Below the pieces are notes generated by a model, which saw nothing but the letters and a program-made list of their open reading frames with translations, had not been told where the DNA came from and made no database searches. Positions 50,590 to 59,603 of a stretch of 59,616 nt of DNA are shown here, piece after piece. The translations under genes and the position numbers were made by a program. This DNA is from DAIOFH01 sp036745875 (lineage in GTDB: Bacteria; Planctomycetota; SZUA-567), in the NCBI GenBank assembly GCA_036745875.1, contig DAIOFH010000002.1, positions 1 to 59,616 on the forward strand. Direction: 5' to 3'. Each line of letters starts with the position of its first letter. Positions within the stretch are counted from its first letter, which is position 1.

Positions 50590-51297
50590 ATGAAAACAAA
50601 AATGATTGCGGTTCTTTCCGCATGCATGTTTATTGCCGTATCGTACGCGAACGCTGGCCAGTTTTGCCCCGTCGGCGTCGAATGCGCGCCGGTCCCGACC
50701 ATGCAGTACATCACGGAACAGGTCCCCGTCACGACGACCAGGATGATTCCCGTCGACCGTCAGGTCATGGTTCCCAAGACCCGGTGGGTTTACGAAACAA
50801 GGCAGGTTCCCTGCACGCGCACGGAATATGTCAATGAAGCCTACACCGTCTATGAACCCCGTTACGAAAGGCGTCCCGAGACCCGCATGCGCCGCGTGAC
50901 CAGGACTGTCCGGGAAACGGAAGCGCGCGAAGTCGCCCGCACCATCTATGAAAATTCCTGCGGACCCTGCGGCCAAAACGTCCGCGTCGCCCGCAAGGTC
51001 TACGAGACCAAGTACGTTCCGGTGAAGCGGAGAGTCTGCGTCGATGAACCGTACACCGTCAATGTCCGCCACAAAGTCTCAGTCCCTGTCACCAAGACCC
51101 GCCGCGTGGCGCGCCAGGTGCCTGCCATGCGCAGTGTCCAGGAACGCCGCTGCATAACCGAGATGGTTCCCCAGACGGTCAGGGAGATGCGCGCTGTAAC
51201 GGAAACGCGCATGGAATCCCGTCAGCGCGCCGTTTGCACCACCCAGTATGTCGAGCGCCCCGTCGTTCAACCCGTTTGCGGCCCGACTTGTTTCTAA
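50590..51297 (+). CDS. exported YTV-repeat-like protein
   Basis: A 235-residue secreted protein. After a signal peptide (MIAVLSACMFIAVSYANA) nearly all of the mature chain is built of short alternating strands rich in Val, Thr, Arg, Tyr and Glu, for example YITEQVPVTTTRMIPVDRQV, NEAYTVYEPRY and DEPYTVNVRHKV. This recalls the YTV domains of planctomycete secreted proteins. Paired cysteines occur (CGPCGQ, CGPTC). It may be a cell-envelope component; this is inference. The ATG at 50590 follows GGAG by six bases. A strong terminator follows. Confidence 0.72.
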   Translation: MKTKMIAVLSACMFIAVSYANAGQFCPVGVECAPVPTMQYITEQVPVTTTRMIPVDRQVMVPKTRWVYETRQVPCTRTEYVNEAYTVYEPRYERRPETRMRRVTRTVRETEAREVARTIYENSCGPCGQNVRVARKVYETKYVPVKRRVCVDEPYTVNVRHKVSVPVTKTRRVARQVPAMRSVQERRCITEMVPQTVREMRAVTETRMESRQRAVCTTQYVERPVVQPVCGPTCF

Positions 51298-51335
51298 TGC
51301 ATCTAAAAACACTTCCTGTGGTAGTTCCGTGTTCG

Positions 51336-51369
51336 CATGCCCCTGTTTTTACGGGGGCATGTTTTTTTA
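51336..51369 (+). terminator. intrinsic terminator after the YTV-like gene
   Basis: CATGCCCC and GGGGCATG pair around a ten-base loop, followed by seven T. The U-run overlaps the stop codon of the convergent acetyltransferase gene. Confidence 0.88.
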
Positions 51370-51888
51370 TGCTGGTTGCAGGACGAGCCGCATGCCGACC
51401 CGGTCGCTGAAGCCGAGCTTGCGCTCGTTCTCTATGGTCTTCCGGATCGGGTCAGGCAGTAAGTCATCCTCCACGGTGGAAAAGCCGTGTTTGGCATAGA
51501 ACGGCGCATTCCACGGTATGGTTGCGAAGGTGGTCAGGTAGATGGCTGTAAATGCCTTGTCCCGCCCGTGGCTGATGACCTGCGACAAAAGGGCGGCCCC
51601 GAGCCCGCGGCGGCCATATTCGGGCAAGACGTCAATCTCGGCAATATAAATAATCTGGCCGAAGAACCGGAGCAGAACAAAGCCGAGCGGATTGTCGTTT
51701 CCTTTTTCCATGATTACCCAAAGGCGATCCTCCACAATGGCGAGAAGGAGCTCGCTTTCGTCCACGGTTGCCTCCATGAGCTGCTTCGGGATTTTGCCGG
51801 GCGGGAAAATGGCGGCGGCTTTTTTTTCAATTTCTGAAATCTGTGCGACCTGGCTAGCGTCCGCATTGGCAGTTTGATAGTGGGTCAT
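51367..51888 (-). CDS. GNAT-family N-acetyltransferase
   Basis: A 173-residue GNAT protein: motif A is IYIAEIDVLPEYGRRGLGAALLSQV and motif B follows in FATIPWNAPFYAKHGFSTVED. The family resembles small-molecule or amino-acid acetyltransferases; the substrate is unknown. It has its own unit, separated from the SH3-domain gene downstream... on the same strand by a terminator that belongs to that gene, and converges with the YTV-like gene. Confidence 0.88.
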   Translation of the reverse strand: MTHYQTANADASQVAQISEIEKKAAAIFPPGKIPKQLMEATVDESELLLAIVEDRLWVIMEKGNDNPLGFVLLRFFGQIIYIAEIDVLPEYGRRGLGAALLSQVISHGRDKAFTAIYLTTFATIPWNAPFYAKHGFSTVEDDLLPDPIRKTIENERKLGFSDRVGMRLVLQPA

Positions 51889-51900
51889 AACGATACTCCG

Positions 51901-51930
51901 AAAAAAAAGCCGCCCGGCATACCGGGCGGC
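51901..51930 (-). terminator. intrinsic terminator after the SH3-domain protein gene
   Basis: On the minus strand GCCGCCCGGT and GCCGGGCGGC form a strong stem with a short loop, followed by eight T. It lies 22 bases after the stop of the SH3-domain gene and 12 bases before the start of the acetyltransferase gene on the same strand. Confidence 0.9.
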
Positions 51931-51952
51931 CGTATTCTTTGTTGCCCCTCTA

Positions 51953-53719
51953 TCAGGGGCCGACTTCCGAAATGATCGGGCTTTCGTAGTAATCGGTCAT
52001 CACTTCTCCCGAGCCGCCGGTGATCAGCGGGCCGCCATAGGTCGACTGGGAAGTAATGACGCCGGAGCCGATATGGTCGGGAAGCGATTCCGGGCTGGCC
52101 GGATACTGGATAACCTGCGGTTCCGACCAGGTCGTGGTGGTTGTTGTGGTGCTGGTCGTGGCGTAAGGATCTGTGTAGGTGGTGGTTGTCCCATAAGGTA
52201 CCGGATAGGTTATGCCGGTGTCGAAGGGATCGGTTGATGTGACGATGCCTGCGGGGCTGTATGTGGTGGTGGTCGTCGCCGCCATTTGCTCAGGGGCCGG
52301 CATGCCTTCGGCGATTTCCATTTCCGTCAGGACGCGGATCTGTTCGACATTGAGGATGTTCGCGGCTGCACCTGTCGCCAGGTCGATGTTGCCGTTGACC
52401 CAGACGCGGCGTCCGGCGAAGTCGTCAAGGTTGTACCTTCCGCTGCGCAGGTAGAAGCGCACTTCTCCGCCCTTGGTGAGGCGGTGGCTCGAGGGGAAGC
52501 CGCCGACGCGGCCGATGTTTTCGACCCAGCCGGTGAAGCCGCCGTACAGCGGGTCCGGCGGCGCCCAGGCGGTGGAGCCGATGGTTGTGGTTACGACAGG
52601 ATAGGACAGCTGGCTGGCCGTTTCCGTATCGACCGCGCGCAGGCGCTGTTCAAGGCTGTCGAGCGCTTCTTCGAGGCGGTTGACCTGGCGAACTTCGTCT
52701 TCCTCGATTTTCTTGTGCGCTTCCTGGAGCCTCGTGAAATACTGTTCCTTGAGCTGTGCCGCCTTGCGGTCGTTTTCCGAGAGGCGGAGGCGTCCAGTCG
52801 CATCCTCTTTGCCGGCGTTCAGGTCGATGGAGGGGTTGACAGGCGCTTGGGCTGTGTCGACGGGGACCTGCTCGCTGCCGTCCACCTTGACGTATTCGGC
52901 AAAAACAAAGGCTCTCGCGGACTCGGGCGCGGCGATTCTATACCATTGGCCGCGTTCCTGTTTGATGGTGACGGCGTCGCCCTTGTTGAGCTGGCCGACG
53001 ACGGTTGACTTGTCCCAATAGAAGGCATGGATATCGGCGTTGTCCTGGCTGACAATGCCGGGAACGCCTGCTTCGGGAATCTCGCCGGTGATGTCCGCCG
53101 TGACGAAATTCTTGTGGATGCTGGCAAGCTGGTCGGCGGGGAAGATTATTTTGTACCAGTCGTTATGTTTCGACAACACCGTGATCGGGGAACCGGTGGT
53201 CAGTACGGCGATGGATTCGTACTGGGTGTTGGGACCGGCCCTGACATTGACCCTGCCGCCGTTGATGCGGGCGGGAAGGGGTTTTTCCGGTACGGCGGGA
53301 GTCTGCGCCGTTTGTCCGGCCGCGGCGGGAGCGGCGGCGGAACCGACCGAGTCGGGAAGGTCAATCTGGCTAACGCCTGACGGCTGCCCGCCTATGGGGG
53401 GCACGGCCGGGGGGGCTGCCGGCGTGCTGTCGACCGCCGGGGGAGGCGGGAGGAGGTTGGTGGCTATTGCCGGAGCTTCCGGAGCGCTTGGCGCAGGCGG
53501 GATCGCCGTCGCCGAAGGGATCGCCGTCGCCGAAGGGATCGCCGTCGCCGAAGGGATCGGCGAGGGGATCGTGCTGCCTGCCGGCGCCGCGTCGTCAATG
53601 GGCGGCGGTGGCAAAGGAAGGGGGTCGCCAAAGTCGAGTAGGTCCTGACTGGCGCCAGTTGGCATGGCAGCCGGCACAATGGTAAAGGCCAGTAAAAGGA
53701 CGAGTAAAAACTTGGGCAT
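51953..53719 (-). CDS. exported SH3-domain protein with a proline/alanine-rich region
   Basis: A 588-residue secreted protein. A signal peptide (FLLVLLLAFTIVPAAMPTGA) is followed by a Pro/Ala-rich stretch with three exact PSATAI units, then two bacterial SH3 domains (RVNVRAGPNTQYESIAVLTTG and a second near NADIHAFYWDKSTVVGQLNKG), a coiled coil with many Glu, Lys and Arg, an all-beta region (GWVENIGRVGGFP, VRFYLRSGRYNLDDFAGRRV) and a Thr-rich tail. Such proteins bind or organise the cell wall. The ATG at 53719 follows AGGAGG by six bases. It has its own promoter and terminator. Confidence 0.82.
   Translation of the reverse strand: MPKFLLVLLLAFTIVPAAMPTGASQDLLDFGDPLPLPPPPIDDAAPAGSTIPSPIPSATAIPSATAIPSATAIPPAPSAPEAPAIATNLLPPPPAVDSTPAAPPAVPPIGGQPSGVSQIDLPDSVGSAAAPAAAGQTAQTPAVPEKPLPARINGGRVNVRAGPNTQYESIAVLTTGSPITVLSKHNDWYKIIFPADQLASIHKNFVTADITGEIPEAGVPGIVSQDNADIHAFYWDKSTVVGQLNKGDAVTIKQERGQWYRIAAPESARAFVFAEYVKVDGSEQVPVDTAQAPVNPSIDLNAGKEDATGRLRLSENDRKAAQLKEQYFTRLQEAHKKIEEDEVRQVNRLEEALDSLEQRLRAVDTETASQLSYPVVTTTIGSTAWAPPDPLYGGFTGWVENIGRVGGFPSSHRLTKGGEVRFYLRSGRYNLDDFAGRRVWVNGNIDLATGAAANILNVEQIRVLTEMEIAEGMPAPEQMAATTTTTYSPAGIVTSTDPFDTGITYPVPYGTTTTYTDPYATTSTTTTTTTWSEPQVIQYPASPESLPDHIGSGVITSQSTYGGPLITGGSGEVMTDYYESPIISEVGP
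53499..53552. repeat. 18-bp tandem repeat inside the SH3-domain gene
   Basis: Three perfect copies of GGGATCGCCGTCGCCGAA stand head to tail, with a partial fourth copy after them. They encode three PSATAI units in the Pro/Ala-rich region. The unit length is a multiple of three, so gain or loss of copies keeps the frame. Confidence 0.9.
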
Positions 53720-53774
53720 TTCAGCCTCCTGTATGAAAACAACGCGTATATGGCAGCGGGGGAGCGCCCGGGCA

Positions 53775-53783
53775 AGTATAGCA
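53775..53783 (-). promoter_or_regulatory. extended -10 promoter of the SH3-domain gene
   Basis: On the minus strand TGCTATACT gives an extended -10 box about 55 bases before the start codon at 53719; no good -35 box is in register, as is common for this type. Confidence 0.45.
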
Positions 53784-53966
53784 TACCCTGATCGGCAAGC
53801 CACCGCCTAAATACAAAAAATGACCGTGTACAAGGGTTCGCAGGCTTAAAATATACGAAGTGTGCCAGTTATCCGGCATCCTCCGAGAATGCGACCTACT
53901 TATATTATCGGCCTATCAGCCTCGCCTTTCAAAAAAAAATAAAAAAACCTTCCGATTTTAGTTCTA

Positions 53967-54860
53967 TCAACTTGGCGCAAAGGGTTTTAAGGCGTCAACC
54001 ATACCCACTGCCCGCGCTGTTTCCCTGACGTCATGCACCCGAACCATCGCCGCCTTATTGACGGACGCGAGGACAGCAAGGGTTAAACCCGCTTCCAGTC
54101 GTTCATGCACCGGCAGACCGAGGGCATCCCCTATCATACGCTTCCGGCTCAGGCCGACAGCCAGGGGATAGCCGCATGCGGCGAGTTCCGCCTGGCGCAC
54201 CAGGAGTTCGCGGTTGTGGGCAAATGTTTTACCAAATCCGTATCCGGGGTCAAGCCAGATCTTTTCCCCGGCAATCCCCGACGCCTCCGCATACGCGGCC
54301 CGAGCCAGAAGGAAATCCGCCACCTCGCGGCAAACGTCCTTGTAATGCGGCGCATCCTGCATCGAACCGGGGGGAGCGGGCATATGCATTAATATGATAT
54401 GGGCCGAATGTTTTTTTATCAACCCGGCCGCCAGGGCGTTGTCCGTTCTGCCGGCTTCACCCTCCCATCCAAGGCGGAGGGCGCTTATGTCGTTGATGAT
54501 GTCCGCGCCTTGATCAAGGACGTGTTCCATTGTCGCGACATGGTAGGTGTCGACGGAGATCGGCGCATCGCTTCGCGCACGGATGCGCTTGACCGCGTCG
54601 CCGAGACGGGCAATTTCTTCCCCCGCCGAAATAAGCGTTGCGCCGGGACGCGAACTTTCCGCTCCCAGGTCGACGACATCCGCTCCGGCAGCAAGGAGGC
54701 CGAAAGCCCGCTCCGCCGCTTCATCCGGAGTGGGAAGCCGCGTTCCTTGCCCGGAAAACGAGTCCGGAGTCAGGTTGACGATACCCATGATGAGGGTCTT
54801 GTTGGTTTTGATGATCGGTTTGGCATGGGGAAAATGCCATATTCCTGGTTCAACGGTCAT
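53967..54860 (-). CDS. folP: dihydropteroate synthase
   Basis: The 297-residue FolP condenses p-aminobenzoate with dihydropterin pyrophosphate in folate synthesis. MGIVNLTPDSFSG (about residue 25), VVDLGAESSRPGA, INDISAL, HMPAPPGSMQD, DPGYGFGKT and GLSRKRMIG are all family signatures. It overlaps the end of tatD by 11 bases, and the pyrD-tatD-folP group is likely one transcript. No other folate genes are nearby. Confidence 0.95.
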   Translation of the reverse strand: MTVEPGIWHFPHAKPIIKTNKTLIMGIVNLTPDSFSGQGTRLPTPDEAAERAFGLLAAGADVVDLGAESSRPGATLISAGEEIARLGDAVKRIRARSDAPISVDTYHVATMEHVLDQGADIINDISALRLGWEGEAGRTDNALAAGLIKKHSAHIILMHMPAPPGSMQDAPHYKDVCREVADFLLARAAYAEASGIAGEKIWLDPGYGFGKTFAHNRELLVRQAELAACGYPLAVGLSRKRMIGDALGLPVHERLEAGLTLAVLASVNKAAMVRVHDVRETARAVGMVDALKPFAPS

Positions 54861-55602
54861 GAATAAGGACTTTCCTTGTGTTTTCGAGAACTATGCCGGC
54901 AAGTTCTTCCTCGTCCAGGGAGCGGATGGCGGCGATTTCCCGGGAGACGGCCTGGAGATCGGAAAGGCCGTCGTAACGGGTCTGGACATAGGTGTCCGAT
55001 TCGATGAGGAGGCGGTCGAATGGAATTGCGGCGGCAGCCGCGCGTTGGCGCTTGAACGCCTTGTCCAATACGGCGCAGCCCAGGGAGAAATACCCGCCTC
55101 TCGCGGCAAACGCCTTGAGATACGTATCCGGGCCGGAGAAGGCATGCATGACGAAGACGTTTTGCCCAGTGAGGAACTCGCCGTCAAGGAGGGGAAGAAG
55201 TTCTTCCCAGGCCCTGACGCAATGCAGGCTGACGGGACGGCCGAGATCGCGGGCGAGGTTCAGTTGTGTTGCGAGAACTTCCTTTTGCCTGTCAAAGGGC
55301 GCGTCCATGACCTTTATTTTATCAAGGCCGGCTTCGCCCAGCCACGCCGACGGATTGTCTTCGAGGCAGGCCGAAAGCGTGTCCAGCCAGTTCTCCGGCG
55401 CACCGGAAATCTCCCATGGGTGCAGGCCGAACGCGGGAGTAGCCTTGTTTTCCGGCTGGTTGCAAAATGCGGCGACTTTGTGCCAATCTGCCGGGGTCGT
55501 CCCGCAGAGAAGGCGTCCGGCGAAGGCCGATTCGGGAGGCAACTCTTTTGCTGCCGGTCCCGGTTCCGGCGCGATATGGCAGTGGGCGTCAAAATACGGC
55601 AT
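54850..55602 (-). CDS. TatD-family metal-dependent hydrolase
   Basis: A 250-residue TatD-like protein. DAHCHI at the N-terminus gives the first metal His pair, LGEAGLDK the bridging Glu, SLHCVRAWEEL and VMHAFSG the later His, and LLIESDTYV the Asp. TatD enzymes are 3'-5' exonucleases or D-aminoacyl-tRNA deacylase-like hydrolases. It lies between pyrD (three bases before) and folP (11-base overlap). Confidence 0.9.
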   Translation of the reverse strand: MPYFDAHCHIAPEPGPAAKELPPESAFAGRLLCGTTPADWHKVAAFCNQPENKATPAFGLHPWEISGAPENWLDTLSACLEDNPSAWLGEAGLDKIKVMDAPFDRQKEVLATQLNLARDLGRPVSLHCVRAWEELLPLLDGEFLTGQNVFVMHAFSGPDTYLKAFAARGGYFSLGCAVLDKAFKRQRAAAAAIPFDRLLIESDTYVQTRYDGLSDLQAVSREIAAIRSLDEEELAGIVLENTRKVLIHDR

Positions 55603-55605
55603 TGG

Positions 55606-56517
55606 TCATGCGTCCAACGAACCGATGATTTCCGCCGCCGTCGTGTCGTGGTCTCGAAGCCAGCCGTCAAGGTCGTCGACAAGACGCCCGCACAGACCCG
55701 GATCGACGAAGTTTGCCGCGCCCACCTGGACGGCGGTCGCTCCGGCGAGGAGAAAACTGACCACCTCCTTGAGGCTGCGGATGCCGCCGACGCCGATGAC
55801 CGGGCAGGCGACAGCCTTTGCGGTCTGCCAGACCAGCCGGAGGGCCAGCGGATGTATGGCCGGCCCCGACATGCCGCCGGTGATATTGGCAAGAATGGGG
55901 CGTCGGCGCTCGATGTCCACTGCCATGCCGATGAAGGTGTTGGCGACGACGAGGGCGTCAGCTCCGGCGGCTTCGACCGCCTTGGCGATTACGGTAATGT
56001 TCGTGACGTTTGGGCTGAGCTTGACCCAGAGCGGCTTCCGGCCGGTAACTTTCCGGATTTTCGCTATCAAACCGCCTGCCGCATCCGGACAGACGCCGAA
56101 CATGATGCCGCCCTCCTTGACGTTCGGGCAGGATATGTTGATTTCCATGGCGTCGATTTCGCTGTCAGCGAGCCGCTCGGCGAGAGCGATATAGTCCTCT
56201 TCGCATTTTCCCGCGACATTGACGACGACCCGTTGCGCCTTTTCCCTGAGCGGCGGAAGAAGGTCCCTAAGAAAAACCTCAACTCCCTCATTTTGCAGGC
56301 CGATGGCATTGAGCATGCCTGACGGCGTCTCCGCTATTCGCGGCGGCGGATTGCCCCGCGTCGGAGAAAAGGTGACGGACTTGGTGACAATGGCGCCAAG
56401 CTTTCCTATATCAAAAAAGTCCGCATATTCCTTGCCGCTGCCGAACGTGCCTGACGCAGACATGATGGGGTTCGCGAAGTCCATGTCGGCTATCCGCACC
56501 TGTAATCGTGTTGGCAT
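55606..56517 (-). CDS. pyrD: dihydroorotate dehydrogenase, class 1B-like
   Basis: A 303-residue PyrD. MSASGTFGSGKEY, NAIGLQNEGVE, and EINISCPNVKEGG (catalytic Cys) fit the class 1B catalytic subunit, which normally works with an iron-sulfur flavoprotein PyrK using NAD; no pyrK is next to it. The ATG at 56517 has AAGGA about seven bases upstream and is preferred over the ATG at 56523. It is the first gene of the pyrD-tatD-folP unit. Confidence 0.93.
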   Translation of the reverse strand: MPTRLQVRIADMDFANPIMSASGTFGSGKEYADFFDIGKLGAIVTKSVTFSPTRGNPPPRIAETPSGMLNAIGLQNEGVEVFLRDLLPPLREKAQRVVVNVAGKCEEDYIALAERLADSEIDAMEINISCPNVKEGGIMFGVCPDAAGGLIAKIRKVTGRKPLWVKLSPNVTNITVIAKAVEAAGADALVVANTFIGMAVDIERRRPILANITGGMSGPAIHPLALRLVWQTAKAVACPVIGVGGIRSLKEVVSFLLAGATAVQVGAANFVDPGLCGRLVDDLDGWLRDHDTTAAEIIGSLDA

Positions 56518-56547
56518 AATCATTTCCTTATGGCTGGAGTATTCACT

Positions 56548-56553
56548 ATTATA
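56548..56553 (-). promoter_or_regulatory. possible -10 box of the pyrD-tatD-folP unit
   Basis: A perfect TATAAT is read on the minus strand 31 bases before the pyrD start. Candidate -35 boxes (TTGATG at 14 bases, TTGCCT at 19 bases) are not well spaced, so support is limited. Confidence 0.4.
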
Positions 56554-56882
56554 ATCGCCATATTGGACATCAAGGCAAGTATTTATAGGAAATTCCCGAC
56601 ATTTTGGTTTGATAAGATAGCATTATACTTTCGGATATGCGAGGATAATGATTCTGAGCAAGTGAGTTGGCATCAGATTAAAAAAAAATGTGGTAACAAC
56701 CTTTAAATGCTTTACAATATATTAATGTATTAAATAAACGACAGCAATTGCAGAACACAATGCCGACGAGTCCCGATTTCTATGGTAATTCATTGTCTGG
56801 TACAAACTTGACATACACGGCGGTAATGAATAGTGTATGATTAAACTTACTTATCAGAGGGGCGAGTCAGATTGTCACACCT
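56554..56882. other. AT-rich intergenic region between divergent pyrD and MORN genes
   Basis: This stretch has no convincing gene and is much more AT-rich than its neighbours. A TTGACA at 56808 followed 17 bases later by TAGTGT could be a weak promoter for the MORN-repeat gene. Nothing else is recognised. Confidence 0.4.
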
Positions 56883-56897
56883 GTGAAAGGATCTCTG

Positions 56898-57833
56898 TTG
56901 TCATCGCTTAAGAAAATCTGTATTATTACCGCACTAATAATAATTGTTGTTGCGCTTGTGGTTTGGGCTGTTTTCGCTTATGGCAATCCGCAATGGCATT
57001 GGAAAATTTACAATTACCAGGCTTCCCGGCAATCTGATGGAATGCTTGAGCCGACGGGTTCTTTCACCGGACTGTGGAAGAACTGGAATGAAAACGGCGA
57101 AGAAATTTCCTCCTACGAGTACAAGAACGGTTTACGCGACGGGTTATACCAAGTGTTCAACTCCGAAGGCGGCTTCAGTTCGACTGGGCAATACAAGGGC
57201 GGCAAACTTGACGGGGTTCAGCAGGTTTTCCAGTCCGGCGGCGTCAGGACAGAAATACCCTATGAGGCAGGCGTAAAAAAGGGCATTGAAAAATCCTGGT
57301 ACCCCGACGGCGAAGTGGCTATCGAAGCCCCGTGGGTCGACGACGTCCAGCAGGGAATCGTGACGTTCTATTACGAAAGCGGGGCAAGGCAGGCCGCACT
57401 GCCGTTCCATGCGGGCAAACTCGAAGGCGTGCAAAACATGTGGTTCGAAAACGGCCAGCTCCAGTCACAGGAAACATACAGGGACGGCAAGAAAAACGGC
57501 CCCTGCACCTTCTGGTCCCCCGACGGCGCCAAGGAAATGACACTCACCTACAAGGACGACGTCATGGACGGCCTGCAGGTCTGGTTCCATTCCGATGGCG
57601 GCAAAGCAAGGGAAATGGAACTCTCCCACGGCGTTCCGAACGGCGCATGGCGCGAGTGGGACGAAAACGGAGATCTCCTCACCGACGACGTCTATGAGAA
57701 CGGCGAGAAAAAGGACAAGGACAAGAAGGAAAATACTACCTCCACCTCCAGCGGGGAGCACGTGCATGGCGAAGACGACGATCACGTGGACAACGAGGAA
57801 AATGTAACTGAGGAACCAGCGCCAGCGGCTTGA
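56898..57833 (+). CDS. membrane-anchored MORN-repeat protein
   Basis: A 311-residue protein with one N-terminal membrane helix (ICIITALIIIVVALVVWAVFAY) and then about ten MORN_2-type repeats of the pattern Y-x-x-G-x-x-x-G (ENGEEISSYEYKNGLRDGLYQ, SSTGQYKGGKLDGVQ, QSQETYRDGKKNGP and others), ending in an acidic, His-containing tail. Such repeats occur in YwqK-like antitoxins and in many secreted proteins of Bacteroidota and fusobacteria. I prefer the TTG at 56898 as start because AAAGGA lies six bases before it; GTG at 56883 is the alternative. The role is unknown. Confidence 0.78.
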   Translation: MSSLKKICIITALIIIVVALVVWAVFAYGNPQWHWKIYNYQASRQSDGMLEPTGSFTGLWKNWNENGEEISSYEYKNGLRDGLYQVFNSEGGFSSTGQYKGGKLDGVQQVFQSGGVRTEIPYEAGVKKGIEKSWYPDGEVAIEAPWVDDVQQGIVTFYYESGARQAALPFHAGKLEGVQNMWFENGQLQSQETYRDGKKNGPCTFWSPDGAKEMTLTYKDDVMDGLQVWFHSDGGKAREMELSHGVPNGAWREWDENGDLLTDDVYENGEKKDKDKKENTTSTSSGEHVHGEDDDHVDNEENVTEEPAPAA

Positions 57834-57977
57834 TGCGCGGCTGTTCCTCCCCACGAACTTATCAAAAATGCTTTAAGTATCCGACACCTGTGGCGAGGCG
57901 GACAACTTTATATGTGATTTTATCGTTTTTACACCGGTATTATTTGATCGAGGGGTAGCGGAGGCGGAACCAAGGGC

Positions 57978-58988
57978 ATGAAGATTCTCATTGCTGACGA
58001 CGATGTCACAATCCGTTTTGTCTTGAAGCGTATGCTGGAAAAATGGGATTATGAAGTCATTCTCACCGACAACGGCGAGGATGCCTTGAAAATCATGACC
58101 CAGCCTAATCCTCCACGCCTGGTGCTTCTCGATTGGAACATGCCGAAGATGGATGGCATCGACGTGTGCCGCACCTTCAGGGACGTCAAACACGACGATA
58201 TAGGAGTGTACATCTATATCATCATGTTGACTACCCGCGCGGACGCCACTGATGTCGCGGCCGGTCTGGACGCAGGCGCGGACGACTTTATCCGGAAGCC
58301 GGCAAATCCGGGAGAGCTGCGCTCCCGCCTCGCGACAGGGGAACGCATCCTGAGCTATGAACGCCAACTCCTTCTCAAGGAAAAGGAAGTCAGGCTCGAG
58401 TGCTACCGCGCCCTGGGCAGCCTGGCCGAAACACGCGACGAAGAAACAGGACGCCACATAGAACGCATCGCCGAATATTCCGCCATCCTCGCCACCGCCA
58501 TCGGCGAGTCGGAAAAATTCATCGAGGATATCATGACTTTCGCCCCCCTGCATGACATCGGCAAAGTCGGCATCCCCGACAGCATCCTTCTCGCGCCGCG
58601 TCGCCTTGAACCGCACGAATTCGAAATCATGAAAACCCATTCCGAACTCGGCTACCAAATCCTCAACGGCCGACCCAGCATGGAAATGGCCGCGGAAATC
58701 TGCCGCGGGCACCACGAAAAATGGAATGGAAAAGGATACCCCCAGGGCTTACACGAAAACGATATCCCCCTCGCTGCCCGAATAGTGGCTATCGCCGACG
58801 TCTACGACGCCCTACGAAGCCGGCGCCACTACAAACCGCCATGGTCCCATGAAGAAGCAATGGAGGTAATCAAATCCGACGCAGGCTCACACTTCGACCC
58901 GCGCCTCTCGGAAGCCGCCATCGACAACGAAAAAGTCTTCCACCAAACCGGCCTATCGAGTGAAGACCCCGGCGGCGATTACTGCTAA
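57978..58988 (+). CDS. response regulator with HD-GYP cyclic-di-GMP phosphodiesterase domain
   Basis: A 336-residue two-domain protein. The receiver domain has acidic residues ADDD near residues 6-9, the phosphoacceptor Asp52 in LVLLDWNMPKMDG and the conserved Lys107 in IRKPAN. The HD-GYP domain has HDIGKVGIP at 192-200 and HHEKWNGKGYPQGL at 245-258, so the catalytic residues for cyclic-di-GMP hydrolysis are intact. No histidine kinase is adjacent, so it is an orphan regulator here. Confidence 0.94.
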   Translation: MKILIADDDVTIRFVLKRMLEKWDYEVILTDNGEDALKIMTQPNPPRLVLLDWNMPKMDGIDVCRTFRDVKHDDIGVYIYIIMLTTRADATDVAAGLDAGADDFIRKPANPGELRSRLATGERILSYERQLLLKEKEVRLECYRALGSLAETRDEETGRHIERIAEYSAILATAIGESEKFIEDIMTFAPLHDIGKVGIPDSILLAPRRLEPHEFEIMKTHSELGYQILNGRPSMEMAAEICRGHHEKWNGKGYPQGLHENDIPLAARIVAIADVYDALRSRRHYKPPWSHEEAMEVIKSDAGSHFDPRLSEAAIDNEKVFHQTGLSSEDPGGDYC

Positions 58989-59015
58989 CCCCACTCCCAA
59001 CCTGGCGATAAGTGT

Positions 59016-59603
59016 TTACCAACGGCGGCGGCGGTGGTCGTCGCTGAGGGCTTCGCCGAGTATATCGAAGACGGCACTGCCGATTGCTTCGCCGAGGGCG
59101 CGTCCTTTGTCGTAGCGGTAGGGTGCGGGATAATAGTATGAGGGTTGTTCGACGATGACGACTGGCGGGGAGGGGATTGGCGGCGGGACCTGGGCCAGTT
59201 CGTAGAGCAGGTAGGAGTTGTTGTTATAACCGTCGTTTATGACGCCGAGCAGGCCGTAGTTGGTTCCGTAGGAGCTGTTTTGGCTGAACGGTTGCAGGGT
59301 GAAATCGTATGATGAGTTGGGGTTGACGATTATGTGGAAGCGGTTCTGGCCGTTTCCGTAGACTGCCCAAGAACCGGGGGTCAAGGTGGTCGTGGCGCTG
59401 CCGCCTGATGGAACGCTGAAGGTATTTGTGCCGCCCATCGATTGCGGATATACCTGGATGATGCGGTTTGCGCGGTCCAATTGGATCGTGTGGTTGGACG
59501 AGTCCATGTTATGGAATTGGATATTTGCGTCTGCGGCAAAGGCGGTATTTCCGATTGCCGACAACATGACGACGGCGAATGCAGTTGTAATAAGGCTTTT
59601 CAT
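59016..59603 (-). CDS. exported protein of unknown function
   Basis: A 195-residue protein with a clear signal peptide (ITTAFAVVMLSAIGNTAFAA). The mature part is rich in Asn, Ser, Tyr and Gly (NPNSSYDFTLQPFSQNSSYG), then has a proline-rich turn (VPPPIPSPPVV) and an Arg-rich end (DDHRRRRW). No family is recognised. AGGAGG stands seven bases before the ATG. Its end lies 27 bases after the convergent response-regulator gene. Confidence 0.75.
   Translation of the reverse strand: MKSLITTAFAVVMLSAIGNTAFAADANIQFHNMDSSNHTIQLDRANRIIQVYPQSMGGTNTFSVPSGGSATTTLTPGSWAVYGNGQNRFHIIVNPNSSYDFTLQPFSQNSSYGTNYGLLGVINDGYNNNSYLLYELAQVPPPIPSPPVVIVEQPSYYYPAPYRYDKGRALGEAIGSAVFDILGEALSDDHRRRRW

Noticed and set aside
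50379..50732. A 117-codon minus-strand frame in the region before the YTV-like gene
   Set aside because: It overlaps the start and signal peptide of the YTV-like gene, has no ribosome-binding site and no recognisable motif.
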